Shown here: one piece after another, positions 53,004-64,000 of the stretch
Layout: the number at the start of each line of letters is the position of its first letter
How positions within the stretch are numbered: the stretch's first letter is position 1
DNA from: Posidonia oceanica
Taxonomy: Eukaryota > Streptophyta > Magnoliopsida > Alismatales > Posidoniaceae
Assembly: GCA_037176725.1 (NCBI GenBank)
Contig: JAZBRS010000026.1
Coordinates: forward strand, 97,013,501 to 97,077,500
Direction of reading: 5' to 3'
Length of the DNA: 64,000 bases
The notes under the pieces: generated by a model
The model's database searches: none
What the model saw: the letters and a program-made list of their open reading frames with translations, nothing else
What the model was told of the DNA's origin: nothing
Program-made: the position numbers and the translations under genes

Positions 53004-56000
53004 TGTTGACACCCCATCCTGGCAGGCTTGGATCCTTGGAGCCCTCCTGGCGATTGCTGGACTCAAACCCAAACCCAAACCCTAATTCTCTTCTTTATCC
53101 TCCAAAATTAGCCCATCTTGACCTAAGCCTTTACTCTCTTCCCAAGCTCAAAACCTGACCAAAACCCATAGGAAAACCCACCAACACCCACTTGGCAAGC
53201 CTACCCAAGAACCTAGAATTTTCCAAACCTAGACCATTCCCAAAAACCCTAGAAAACCTAGGCAAAACCCCTCTTTTTCTACACCTTAAAACCCCTCCAA
53301 AACCTTCTTAGAATCAAACCAAAACTTCAGGACCAACACTAGAAACCTTAGGCTACCCACTCACCAATTTTCACCTTATTCCAAAACCCTTAAGACCTCC
53401 ATTCACTCAAATTATCCTTTTCTCTCTCCAGGATTATCATTTTCTCTCTCCTCCCTCTCTCCTGATTATCATCTCTCTTTTCATCCCTTTCTTGCCCTTT
53501 CTCTGGTCTGGCTGTGGGCCCCCTCTGTACTTCTATCCCTTCTCTATCTTATTCCTATTTTTACTTTATTTTTAGCACTTTCCCTAATTTTCAAAAAATC
53601 CTTTTCCTTCAACCTATCTCTTTTCCTTTTATCTCCCTCTTTTTTCCATTTCTTTCCTCCTTCTCTTTTCCTTTTCCCTCTCTTGCAAAAATCCATAAAA
53701 GCCCCTAAAAATCTGTAAAACCCCAAAACATAAAAGAAACAAATCAGAACCCTAAGTAAAACAATTAAAAAACATTAAACAAGCAATTAAAAACCTAAAC
53801 TTAACTAAATCAAACTAAAAGGAAAACCAAGCATGTAAGCTAAAAAATGCAAAACAAATCTAAAGAAAACACTGAAAAATCAAGGAAAAAACTAAAATAA
53901 AACCAAAACCTACCAAAAGTAAAAACCCCATCAAAAGAATTAAAAAACAAACCCTAAAAAGAAGAATTAAAAAACAAACACTAAAACAAGTAATTAAAGA
54001 AACAAAGAGACTTAACCTAACAAACCTAAGGAAAAAACAAATTAAAAACTTAATTAAAAGGAAAAGGAAAAGAAAAACACATTTAAAAGACTTAAAAACA
54101 CCCTATCAAACCAGAAAAATCTAGCTAAAAACTCCAAGAAAAATCAACAAATAAAAATTAAAGCATAATTTAAAAGACTTAAGAAAGAAAAAAAAAACCT
54201 AAGAAGACTAAGACTTAAAAACCTAAAACCAATCCTGATTAATACGAAAATAAATCCTAAAAAATCCTAATCAATGTCCTGAGTATCTAACAAGAGAAAC
54301 ACAATTTTTAAAACAATTTAAAAAAGGGTTTAACAAACATTTAATCAAGTGAAAACCAATTAAAAGCAAAACCAAAACCCTAAAACCCTAATCAAGCCCA
54401 AAACGCATTAATCAACCCAAAATGGTCATTAAAAAATTTAATTAAAACCCTAATTTACATCACAACCTTTCTAGTATTTTTATTTATTTTTAGTTCATTT
54501 TTACTAATTTTATTTCCCCATTCTACCCTCTCTTCTTTCTTACTCCTCTTTTTCTTTCTTTCCTTTCCTTACTGGGCCCGTCGGCCCATTTTCCTTTTTC
54601 CTTTATTTTTTCTCCTTTTTCTCGGCCCGCAGCAGTCCAGCCCACGCCTCTCCTTCTTCTTCCTCAGCCTTCTGCATTTTCTCCATCGGCTTTCTCCCGT
54701 GAGCTGCAACAGAGTTCCCTCCTCCATTTGAAATTCGACCTCCCATCCAATCAGCACCAGCAGCTCGCCGCCTCTTTTCCATCTCAGCGGCTTTCCGGGA
54801 GGCAATCAATGCCTGTCGTCTCGCCGGCATCAGTCTCTTGTCTGCTGCAGTGGTCGCCGGTTGAATTCAAAAATTCCCAACGCGCCAGCAGCCAGCCTCC
54901 TCCTGATAAAAGCCAGCCATTCGACCCCCTTCATTGCCTTTTTTTTGCCGTCCGAGAGAGAGAGCTGAGAATCCAGAGATTTCCCAAGCAAACCCCCCTT
55001 TCTTCTCCCTCTGATTTTCAATAGAACTTCCCCTTCTTTCTCCTCTGAAACCAGCCCGTTCCAGCCTTGAATTCCCTTCCATTTTGATCCCCCAAGTTCA
55101 CCCAGGAAACCAGCAATCCCCTCCCGCCATTTCCCGACCATTCCACCCCTCAGAACCACCCCAGTTCACCTGAATCCACCGCAGAGCACCAACAGAAGCC
55201 AACTCCAACCCATTTCGGAATTCCCACCACCACTGAACTCCATTTCTCCCCAAATCTTCCTAAGTTACTCGCCTGACATCCACCTTTCCAGAGCACCAGA
55301 CCTCCAGCCCTCTCCCTCACCACAGGCCGAGAACAGCACAACAATCACTTGCCTTCTCCACTGACCAGAAACCGACCCAACCTCCAAATCTTCTCCACGC
55401 TCTCCAGAAGCCCAATCCAACAATCCAGAACCATTCCCCGGACCTCCAGCAATCCCCCAGAGGGTCCCATCCAGCCTGAGGAGCAGCAAACACTCCCCCC
55501 GGCCTCCGGCTGCCACTCTGAACCCACGACCTGCCGAATCTCTCTCCGGTCTGCACAGCTCGTGTCTGATCATCTGGGAAGCTCCGGAGGACTGTTCTGA
55601 GGTGACTCCAGCCCTCGTGAGCAGCGGACAGCGCCCGCAGTGACTGGACAGACGCCGTCGACCAGCTCCGGCACTGCTGAGGTCGGGAGGACGCTCCAGA
55701 CACGGACACAGGTATTTTCTTACCTTCCCTGCTCTCTCTCCTCCTCCTGCTGCCTCCCCGCCGATCAGAGTCAGCTTCCAAGCCCTCCAGACGCTCCTGC
55801 AGCTCACCGGTCTTCCCGTCTTCTCCGGCGCCGGTCCCCTGATCTCCGGATGCTCCGCCCAGCAGAATGGACTCTCGACGATTCCTAGAGCTCCGCACGG
55901 TCGCCGGCTACGTCCTCTGCCGTCTCGCGCCTCCCCAAGCCCCCTGTGTCGGCGGTGGTGAGCACCGGTGGCTCACTGCTACAGTGCCAGCCACCGCCGG

Positions 56001-58603
56001 CAAATCACTGTGCATTTATTTTCTTAATTATAAGATTTCTGTGCAGATATTGCATGTTTGCCTTAAGTTTTTTAATTTTTGCGTTTCAGTCCTCTGTCCC
56101 TTTAATATGCTTAGTTTTTAATTAAAAACCATGCTAAATTGCTGCTTTTATCTCTGCTTTTCTGTATTTGCAATCTAGTCCAGTTACTGTGCTGTGCTGT
56201 TGTATTATTTTGCATTTTAGCCCCTCTGTTTTCGTTTTTTGCACTTAGGTCCTGCAGTAAATCAGTTCATTTAATTGCATATAGTTTACCATATGAAATT
56301 GCATTCTGCATCCCTGCAAGTTTCTGATTTTGCATATAGGTCCATGCACTGTAGTAACTCAGGTTTTATTTTTTATTTTTGCTTGTTGCATTGCATCTTC
56401 TTCCCTCTGTTTTCTGACATTTGCATTTAGGTCCATTTTAAATGGACAGTAACCATTTGCATGCATTTTTGCTTACTGCATTGCATTTTGGCCCCTGTTT
56501 TTTCCAGAAATTGCACATCAGTCCTTTATCAGTGTTTTCAGAGCATGTTTACCATACAAAATTGCATATTTGACCCCTGCATGATTCAAAAATAACACAT
56601 AGGTCCTTGCATCCTTTAAAAACCATGTAAAAAGACTGTTTTGCCCCTAAAGTTGCATCTTAGCTCCTATGCTTACAAAATTGCATGTAGACCCTCCACT
56701 TGCATTCCTAGACTCCCCAGAACCCTGTTTTCTGGAAAATTTGCATTTTAGACCCTAGTTTTTCCAAAATTGCATCCTGATTTCCTTTTGTTTTCAAAAC
56801 TTCTTCCAATGCATACCCTCTTTTCAAATTAGCTTTCTGAGCCCAGTCTTTTGCAAAATAACCCTCTGCCCTCTCCTGTTTTCAAAATCCTCCTCTGTGG
56901 ACCCCATCTTTTGTGAAAATTTGCATTTTAGCCCCTTTTCTTTTTCAAAAATGCTTTTGAACTCCTGTCTTTTCCAAGTTTGTTCTCCTTGTTTCTTCCT
57001 GCTTGTGCATGCATTCTGCATTTATTTAGTCTTGCATTTTAGCATCCCTCTGCACACACTAAGCACTTTTAGCTCCCCTTCACTTGGGAGGACCTTTTGC
57101 ACACCCCTAGGACCTCCTGAACACCTAGATCTGTTCTTCTCCCCTGTTCTGGTCCTTCTGCCTTGAAGCTGCGATATCTTCCGATCCGGCCGTTGGATCT
57201 TCTCAAGCAAGCTGCCCAGGCGACCGCAACGAAGCGCTCTTCAGCATGGACCAAGCAGATCTCAGATCAGGCTCCAGGACTTCCAGGTATGTCCTCCTGA
57301 ACCCCTGCATTGCATTCATTTGCATGCCGTTTGCATAGTTTTCCTCGTTTTCGATTCCTGTTTCTTTGAGTATGTAGAATAGGGCCTCCTCTTCTTGTCT
57401 ATCAACTCAGATCTCCATTTCGCGTTTCCCTATGTGTTTTGTATTGAGTTTTCCCTGGATTTACCACTTAATGTGACTTTCTTCCCCCTTTTCCACGATC
57501 CGATCGCATCGCGAGCTTTGGGCAGCATGCGAGACACACTGTGGAACAGTTCAGTGGGAAATGGTCGCAAAAGAGGTGGTAATCCCCCCGTTTGCTCACC
57601 CTCCCCTTTGTAGGTCTTCACACCTACCCTGGGTGGTCCTAAACAATGTCTGTTCTTACACACACATTGTCTTGCTCCTCTTTGGCATCTTCTGATCTCT
57701 TCTTTGCATTTAGCATTCGCACAGTTTTCCGAGGTTTTATCTCGCAGCTTTTGGCACCGTTTTGCGTGCCTGCTTTGTCTTTCGCGTCGTTTTGCGTGCT
57801 CGCCCTGTTTTTGGCACAGTTTTGTGTGCCCGTCACCGTCTTTTGCACCGATTTGCGTGTCGCCTTGCTTTCTCGCCCGTTTTGCCTGCCGACCTTGTCT
57901 TTTTGCACCGTTTTGCGCGCTTTCCTGTTTTTCGCCTCGTTTTGCGTGTTTTTCGCCGTTTTCTCTTGCATGTCGATTGCATTGCATGGTTTTACTGTTG
58001 TTTTGCTTTTTGCCTGCATTTGCATATAGGGCTGTGATGCTTACTGTCTGGAGTTCTCACGAGCTAGGTTTCGCCTGGTTCGGAACACAGACAGCGTAGC
58101 TGAGCATTTAGAAAGCACGTTTACTTCCTTTCTTTGCATTCCTCCACTTAGAGCACACCTTGAGCATTCATTTAGGCATTCATAGGCACATAGGCATTCA
58201 ATTCTGCATTTCCCTGCGTATGTGAGCGTAAGCCTAGAAAGACCGATTCTCGGGCGTGTCAGGGGTGCCTAACACCTTCCCCACACGTAACAGGAGTCCT
58301 TGCCCTGTCTTTTGGCCCGCAACGACCATACTGCCCTTATCCTAGGCTAGAGTCATCTCTTTTGCATGCATTTGCATTTGTCTTCTTTTGCATTGCTTTG
58401 CTTTGCATTTCTTGCTTGGTTTTGCGTGTTAATTCACGCATTTCCCCCGATTTTCTTTGTCTCCCGTTAATAGACATGGTGGCGACTCTGATTTGTCTTA
58501 TCTTTCTCTTTTCTCCTCGATTTTAAGTGCTTTCGAGTTGAGCCTCTTCCTTGGATCCGATCGCCGCTAAATAGCGAGCCTGATTCCGATCGGGATCGCT
58601 ACA
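53004..58603 (+). mobile_element. 3' LTR of element A
   Basis: Length 5600 bases, TGTTGACACCCCATCCTGG to GATCGGGATCGCTACA, co-linear with the 5' LTR. The differences I saw are mostly single transitions plus loss of one 30-base unit at about 57770. A stretch such as 35400-36100 versus 53735-54435 is almost identical. It carries the same internal landmarks as the 5' LTR: TATA-like at 54905-54912, donor-like GT at about 57286, array 57745-57965, conserved block about 58205-58310, PBS echo 58480-58490. Confidence 0.95.
57745..57965 (+). repeat. 30-bp tandem array in the A 3' LTR
   Basis: About seven units of GGCACCGTTTTGCGTGCC type, one fewer than in the 5' LTR. Confidence 0.8.
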
Positions 58604-58608
58604 CGTAT
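58604..58608. repeat. Right target-site duplication of element A (CGTAT)
   Basis: CGTAT directly after ...CGCTACA, equal to 34663-34667. In the B gag frame these bases fall in the SQGYV codons. Confidence 0.95.
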
Positions 58609-58859
58609 CCCTGGGAAGGAGGGGGCAATGGCGTCTCCAAAACGCGAGTAACGGTCATCAAGATAGACTCGGCGACCGGATTCAGAGGAAGAGATGCTTG
58701 CCACTGTTCCGGGACATATTGAGATCCTAGAGGCGTCAGGGGAGGAAACCCTGGCGTCGGAGGGGGAACAAAAGGGGCAGAAGGAGCAACCGGAGGGGCT
58801 GGAGTGGAAACACCTTCTGTGACAGGAGTAAAGAGAGGCTCATTGACGTACTGGCCCAT
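58609..58859 (-). pseudogene. Element B gag, N-terminal part (upstream of the A insertion)
   Basis: The ATG at 58859-58857 starts MGQYVNEPLFTPVTEGVSTP, matching MAQYVNEPLFTPVTEGVPVP of A. The frame is open to the insertion point and ends in PLPPPSQGYV. The next residues (AFDIPPTAAATF) are at 34667 on the other side of A, so about 85 codons lie here and the rest of gag lies 24 kb to the left. Confidence 0.85.
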
Positions 58860-60168
58860 TGCTGACCTAGAGCGCGTTAGAATAGGGCTGCAACGGGTAT
58901 GCAAACGGCGATTCCTAATAGGAGCTATCGTCGCAAAGGCGGATAGCTCAGAAGGGGAATGGTCACAAACAAGGTCGCAACAGGGGTGTCAAAATGGGTC
59001 GGTACTCAAGCTCTAGCAAGGGGAACTTGCTTACCGATCACTGCTGATACAAACAAAGACAAACAAGGATTAGAAACTGAAAGAGAGATGCAAATGAGTT
59101 AAGTTAGATGGCATGAATGATATGTATGCTTTCTAGTATGCCCCCCTCACCTATCTAGTGTGTCCTAGTAGATGGTCTACTTTGGGTATCCCTAGGTGTA
59201 CAGGTCACCGACTCAGGTCAGAAAAAGTAGGCTTCCTGTCGAACTCCTAGCCAAAGCTGAGGAAATAACAGGGTGGTGCGTTGGTGGCCTTGACCCCGCC
59301 AAAGCGTGGGCAGTACACTACATTACACCGACACGACCCCTGAACAAAGGGGGGGACAGACCGACTGACTTGACCCATGCCAAAAGCGGTGGAACAAGAG
59401 ATCGGGACCATCCTTCGCAGACTAGTAGGTAGACTCAGATGAGAAGAATGCATGCCCTATATGATGCTTATGCAAATGCTTAAAGTTTTTTATCTTGTGT
59501 ATTTTATTAACCCAAGGGGGTGGAGGATTGTTTGAAGTCTCTAGTTGCTCCTAGAAGTTCTTTTTACTTGCCATTTTTAGTTAACCACAGGGAGAGCAAA
59601 CAGTCTCTACTATCCTAGGCATGGCATATGCGAAAGGGAAGAAAATCAGTCAAATATAGTAAGCAAACAGCATACAACATAGCAAAAGGCAAGTGCATGG
59701 CATGTGCGAGTGTTTGTGAGCATGATAGTGAAGAGAAAGCATTCACCACATCAAAAGGCATGTGTACAGGGCATGTGCGTGTGTAGTGACATAGCAAGTG
59801 TGTAAAAGGAAGCATTCATCATTCAAAAAGCATGCATTGTTGCCAAACAAGTATGTAGACATGCATTGTGTAGGAAATAAAGCAACGATAAGTAAGCAAG
59901 ATAAAAAAGTAAAGACAGGTAAGCTGTAAAGCAAATAAGAGCGGAAGCAGGGAAATAAGCAAGTAAACAAGCAACAGAGGCAAAGCAGAGCAAAATAGAG
60001 CGCAAACCAAGGCAAAGGAGGTGCAAAACCTGAGCAGAGTAGCCACGAGGCGACTCGCTAGGAGTTTGCACAGAAGAGCGAGCAAAACAGGCAAAGAAGG
60101 CAAACAAAGGCAAGTAGAACTGCGAAAGCGGCGAGCAAAAAGCTGGAAACGAAAGCCAGAGTCTAGCG
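58860..60168 (-). other. Element B untranslated leader between PBS and gag
   Basis: Homologous to 40319-41625 in A. Minus-strand TTTCTAATCC, pyrimidine-rich run and GTATCAG at 59044-59080 is the counterpart of the acceptor-like site of A. No gene is seen; several short frames are opposite-strand artefacts. Confidence 0.5.
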
Positions 60169-60186
60169 TCCCCAGCAGAGTCACCA
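60169..60186 (-). other. Primer-binding site of element B
   Basis: Minus strand TGGTGACTCTGCTGGGGA, one base after the LTR end. It differs from the A PBS by one transition (C to T at the fourth base), probably decay. Confidence 0.8.
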
Positions 60187-60187
60187 C

Positions 60188-63100
60188 TATAGTAATCCTG
60201 GTGTTCAGATCGTCCATGCACACTGCCAAAAGCTCACGTGCACTGATCGGAATCAAGCTCACTATAAGCGGCTATGTCCGAGGAGGAGGGCTCAACTCAA
60301 AAACACTTAAAACAGAGGAGAAAAGATAAGAAAAGAAGAAGATAAGACAATTCAGAGTCGCCACCGTGTCTATTATCGGGAGACAAGGAAAATCAGGGGA
60401 AATGCGTGAGTTAACACGCAAAACCAAGCAAAACATGCAATGCAAAGCAATGCAAAAGAAAACAAATGCAAATGATATGACTCATGCCTAGGATAGGGGC
60501 AATATGGTAATTATAGGCCAAAAGACTGGACAAGGACTCCTGTTACGTGCGGGGAAGGTGCTAGGCAACCCCGACACGCCCAAGAATCGGTCTTTCTAGG
60601 CTTATGCTCGCATATGCAGGGAAATGCAGGTTTGAATGCCTAAATGCCAATGAATGCTCATAGGTGTGCTCTAAGTGGTGGGATGCAAAGTAGGAAAGTA
60701 AACGTGTAGTCTAAGTGCCCAACAACGCTGTCTGTGTTCCGAACCAGGCGAAACCTGGCTCGTGAGAACTCTAGGCAGTAAGCATCACTACCCTATATGC
60801 AAATGCAAGCGAAAAAGCAAAATGGCGGTAAACCAATCAATGTAGGCGACATGCAAGAGAAAACGGCGTAAAACACGTGAAACAACTCGAGAAACGAGAG
60901 CAGCACATGAAACGGTGCAAGAAAACGAGATCAGCACGTAAAACGGCGCAAAGGACAGAGCGGCACGCAAAATGGTGCAAGAAAACAAAGCGACACGCGA
61001 AACGGTGCGAGAAAACAAAGCGGGCATGCAAAACGGTGCCAAGAGGAAAGCGACACGTGAAACGGTGCAGAAAACAAGAACGGCACGCAAAATGGTGCGA
61101 AAAAACAAAGCACCACGCGAAACGGTGCGAGAAAACAAAGCGGGCATGCAAAACAGTGCCAACAGGAAAGTGGCACGCGAAACGGTGCAAAAAACAAGAA
61201 CGGCATGCAAAATGGTGCCAAAACAAGCGAGATAAAACATCGATAAGGCCATGCAGATGCAACTGCAAAGAGAAAAGATGGGAGAAGCAAAAGGGGAAGT
61301 AAACAGCACAAGTGTGAGAACGAGCATTGTTTAAAAACCGCGCAAAGTAGGTGTGAAGACCTACAAAGGGGAAGGGAAGCAAATGGAAGGATCACCACTG
61401 TTTTGTGACTGTTTTTCACCAAGATGTCCCACGATGTATCTCGCATGCTGCCAAGAGCTCGCGATGCGATCGGATCGTGGAAAAGGGGGAAGAAAGTCGC
61501 AATTAGTGGTGAATCCAGGGGAAACGCAACACAAAGCACTGGGAATACGTGGAAAGAGGAAGTAGTGTTGATAGGTAAGAAGAGGGAGTCCTATTTTATA
61601 TGCTCGAGGAAACAGAAAGCAAAAACAATGCATGCAATGCAAATGGTATGCAAATGAATGCTGTGCAAGAGTTCAAGAGGACTTACCTTGGAAATCTGAA
61701 GCCTGATCTGAGATCTGCTTGGTCCATGCTGAAGAGTGCTCCGCCGGGGTCGTCCAGGTAGCTTGGTTGAGAAGATCCAACGGCCAGATCTGAAGATATC
61801 TCAGCTTCAAGGCAGAGGGGCCAGAACAGGGGAGAAGAATGGATCTAGGTGTACAGGAGGTCCTAGGGGGGTGCACAACAGGTCCTCCCATGTGAATGGG
61901 AGCTAAGAGTGCTTAAGTGTGTGCAGGAATGCCAAGATGCAAGAATGCATGAGTGCAATGCGTGCAGAATGCAAGAAAAGACCTAGGGGTGATTTTTCAG
62001 AAAACTTGGGAACTTATATGCAAATTTTGAAAAAGTAGGGGTCTAAATGCAAAGATTTTGAAAAGTTTGGGGCTTTTATGCAAGGTTTTTGAAAATTAGG
62101 GGTTCTGAGTGCAATTTTGCAGAGTGCAGGGTTCAGAATGCAATTTTACAAGGTAAACATGCATTTGGACAATTTTTGAAATCATATGGGGGATTGGCAT
62201 GCAATTTTGAAATGTACAGGGCCTAAAATGTAATTTTGCAAGCAAAACAGTGGTCTTAATGGTCTGGGAATGCAAACAGAGGACCTATATGCAATTTTTA
62301 AATAAGCAGGGTCTAAAATGCAATTTTATAGGCAAAAATATGCATTTAAATGATTTTTATAAGCATGTAGAGGACCTATATGCAATTTTAAAACATGTAG
62401 GGTCTAAAATGCAATTTTATAAGCAAAATATGCATTTAAATGTATGCTGTGCATTGATGAAGGACCTATATGCAAAAATTAGAAAGTATGGGGGGAAATG
62501 ATGCAATGTAGTAAGAAAAATTGAAAAATAAAAGCCTAAGTTAACAGAATAGAGGACTGAAGTGCAAATACGGAAAACAGTAGGGACTAAAATTGCAATT
62601 TACTAAGGTAAAATACAAGCATTAAATCAGATTATTGATGGAAGAACTAACATGTAATAATGGAAAACTAGAGGGTCAGAATTAAAATAAGCACTGAAAG
62701 AAAACACTACAGAGGGACTCACATGTAATTAATCAATTTTTTAGATTTTTCATGCAATTTCATAAGATTTTAATTCAGAATTAAATGAGTTTTAAACAGA
62801 GGCAGGACCAGAATGCAATAAAGTTAAATAGCAAGGCAGATATGCAATTTAGTAACAAAAAAGCATGGTAAAGAAAAAATAAAGGAACAGTAGTAGGCCA
62901 GCGGCCATGGACACTGTAGCAAATGCTACCAGTGCCCATGAACGCCGAAGAAGGGGGGGTTGAGGCGCGCTGGTGCGGCGGCGGCCTGCTCTGGAGCCGT
63001 GTAGAGGTCGACGAGGCGTCGGAGGGCTATGATGGAGCCTGGGGATGGCCGGAGAAGACGTCAGAAGTCTGCAGACCTGCTCGGAGGTAGGGAAGACGAT

Positions 63101-64000
63101 CAACGCGACGGGAGGATGTTCTGAAGGCACCGGCGTGATCCTGGGGTACGTGTGGAGCTGGGATGACCATCGGGGCATTGTTCTGCAGACTTGAGCGGCG
63201 GGATGGCATCTGGGCTCGCCGTAGAAGAAAGAGTTGACCGCGGAGCTGACTTTGGGGTAGAGGCGAGGAAACCCTAATCTAGGGGGCTAGGAAGCTGAAG
63301 AAGAAGCAGACTAATCTACTGGTGCAGAGGAATACCTGATTCGACGGCCGAATCTTTCCCCCGATGTTGGCTGATTTTACAGAAGACGACGAGCTTCGTC
63401 TGAGCATTGCGGAGGTCGTCAACGGGCTGCGATCGTCCAGCTCTGCTCAGTGGAGTCCTCCAGAGCTTCGCGAACGTTCGGAGTGAAGCTTTGCAGTCAG
63501 AAGACGAAACAGCGACTTTTGGGTACACAGCAAGTCGCCTGAGGTGGGGGTGGCGATGTACTGCTCTCCGGATCAGTAGGAAGGTGGCGGTGATTTGCTG
63601 GAGGTCAGCCAAGCGTTTTTGGATGGTTAGGTTAGGTTGTGGAGGCCTGGAAAGGGAATTAGCTGATGTGGTGTTTTCTAGATCAAAAGGGAGGCTAAGT
63701 GTTTGTAGTGGATGAAGCAGTCTGTGGTGAGCTGCTGGAGTGGAGCTCAGGGGGGGTTGGAAAGGTTATGTTCTGGTGGATTAGAGGGTGGAGTTTGGGT
63801 AGGAGTAGAGGCCTGTGGTGTTGGGAATTTTTGGGGAGGTATAGTTGGGTTGCTGTTGTTGTTTCAGGGTGGTGTCGGAGTGATTTTGGGTCGGAAACGG
63901 CTGTGGAATGGGAGAGTGTATTGCTGGGATTCTGGGTGAGATTAGGGAAGGAATTGGGAGTGGTTTGAGGGCTGTTGGATGCTCTGGTTTCGGTGGAATG
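60188..64000 (-). mobile_element. 5' LTR of element B, partial (cut by the window edge)
   Basis: The LTR end on the minus strand is ...CAGGATTACTATA at 60188, where the 3' LTR has ...GGGATTTCTACA at 9057. The window ends at a point matching about 12960 of the 3' LTR, so roughly 2.1 kb including the LTR start is outside. Contents parallel the 3' LTR: PBS echo 60353-60363, conserved block about 60525-60615, 30-bp array 60865-61235, splice-donor-like site at 61682-61689, degenerate GCAATTTT repeats 61980-62860, GC-richer part from 62880. Confidence 0.9.
60865..61235 (-). repeat. 30-bp tandem array in the B 5' LTR
   Basis: About twelve units with GGCACGCAAAATGGTGC or GGCATGCAAAACGGTGCC cores. 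It has fewer units than the 3' LTR array of the same element (9740-10200), so copy number changed after insertion or during transposition. Confidence 0.8.

Larger units (their letters stand above)
34668..58603 (+). mobile_element. Element A: complete, non-autonomous Tat/Ogre-like Ty3/gypsy retrotransposon
   Basis: A 23,936-base element with both LTRs, PBS, PPT and a perfect 5-bp TSD (CGTAT), inserted into the gag of B in opposite orientation. Its internal region encodes gag, protease, linker, the integrase core and a DUF7745-like protein in one direction. RT, RNase H, aRNH and the integrase zinc domain are missing relative to B. The LTRs differ by roughly one or two changes per hundred bases in the stretches I compared, mostly C/T, so insertion is recent compared with B. 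It must have used reverse transcriptase from another copy, unless the deletion happened after insertion. Confidence 0.95.
9057..64000 (-). mobile_element. Element B: Tat/Ogre-like Ty3/gypsy retrotransposon, interrupted by C and A; 5' end outside the window
   Basis: Minus-strand order is 5' LTR (beyond 64000 to 60188), PBS (60186-60169), leader, gag start (58859), break by A, rest of gag and protease (34667-31121), break by C, linker, RT, RNase H, archaeal RNase H, integrase, DUF7745-like pseudogene, 3'UTR arrays, PPT (15058-15043), 3' LTR (15042-9057). Removing the two insertions joins matching sequence across each TSD, which shows B was one element. By comparison with the 3' LTR, about 2.1 kb of the 5' LTR lies outside, giving B a length near 27 kb. 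Every protein frame is broken. Confidence 0.9.

Overview
This window is nuclear DNA from a seed plant, almost certainly repeat-rich intergenic heterochromatin. It contains no host gene, tRNA or rRNA gene that I can recognise. Nearly all of it is nested LTR retrotransposons of one Ty3/gypsy branch, the Tat/Ogre-like branch. The support is very long LTRs (about 5.6-6 kb), a primer-binding site complementary to tRNA-Arg, a second archaeal-type RNase H in pol, tandem repeats between the last ORF and the 3' LTR, and no chromodomain after integrase. I cannot name the species.

Layout, oldest to youngest. (1) At 30-242 lies a broken Ty1/copia gag start. (2) From 243 to 9056 is an older mosaic: an LTR-derived block (243-870), a short plus-strand LTR of the TGTTGACACC family (E, about 870-3430), then a minus-strand Tat-like element D. 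D shows a 3' LTR ending at 4870, a polypurine tract at 4871-4884, about 2.5 kb of non-coding DNA and a decayed gag (7389-9056), but no pol. (3) Inserted into D's gag is element B, minus strand, from 9057 to beyond the right edge. It has a 3' LTR (9057-15042), PPT, 3'UTR arrays, a DUF7745-like pseudogene, integrase, archaeal RNase H, RNase H, RT, protease, gag, PBS (60169-60186) and a 5' LTR (60188 to beyond 64000). (4) B is split twice. A solo LTR C (25490-31115, 5-bp TSD CCTTC) sits after the protease region. A 23.9-kb element A (34668-58603, plus strand, 5-bp TSD CGTAT) sits in gag.

Element A is the youngest and best preserved: 5' LTR 34668-40299, PBS 40301-40318, gag, protease, a linker, integrase core, a DUF7745-like ORF, 3'UTR repeats, PPT 52988-53003 and 3' LTR 53004-58603. 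It has lost roughly 2.9 kb that B still has, covering RT, both RNase H domains and the integrase zinc finger. Yet it has a perfect TSD and closely similar LTRs, so it looks like a non-autonomous derivative moved by enzymes supplied in trans. Its gag-pro-pol frame has five internal stops, all TAG, while its DUF7745-like ORF is uninterrupted.

The most interesting signals are: the extra DUF7745/plant-mobile-domain-like gene downstream of integrase, present in both A and B; the RT-less but recently mobile A; splice-like signals conserved in the LTR leader and just upstream of gag; an 11-nt copy of the PBS inside U5 of every long LTR; and tandem arrays in the LTR and 3'UTR that are all built from short inverted repeats with 8-9 nt spacers. 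All comparisons were made by eye; no alignment or database search was run.
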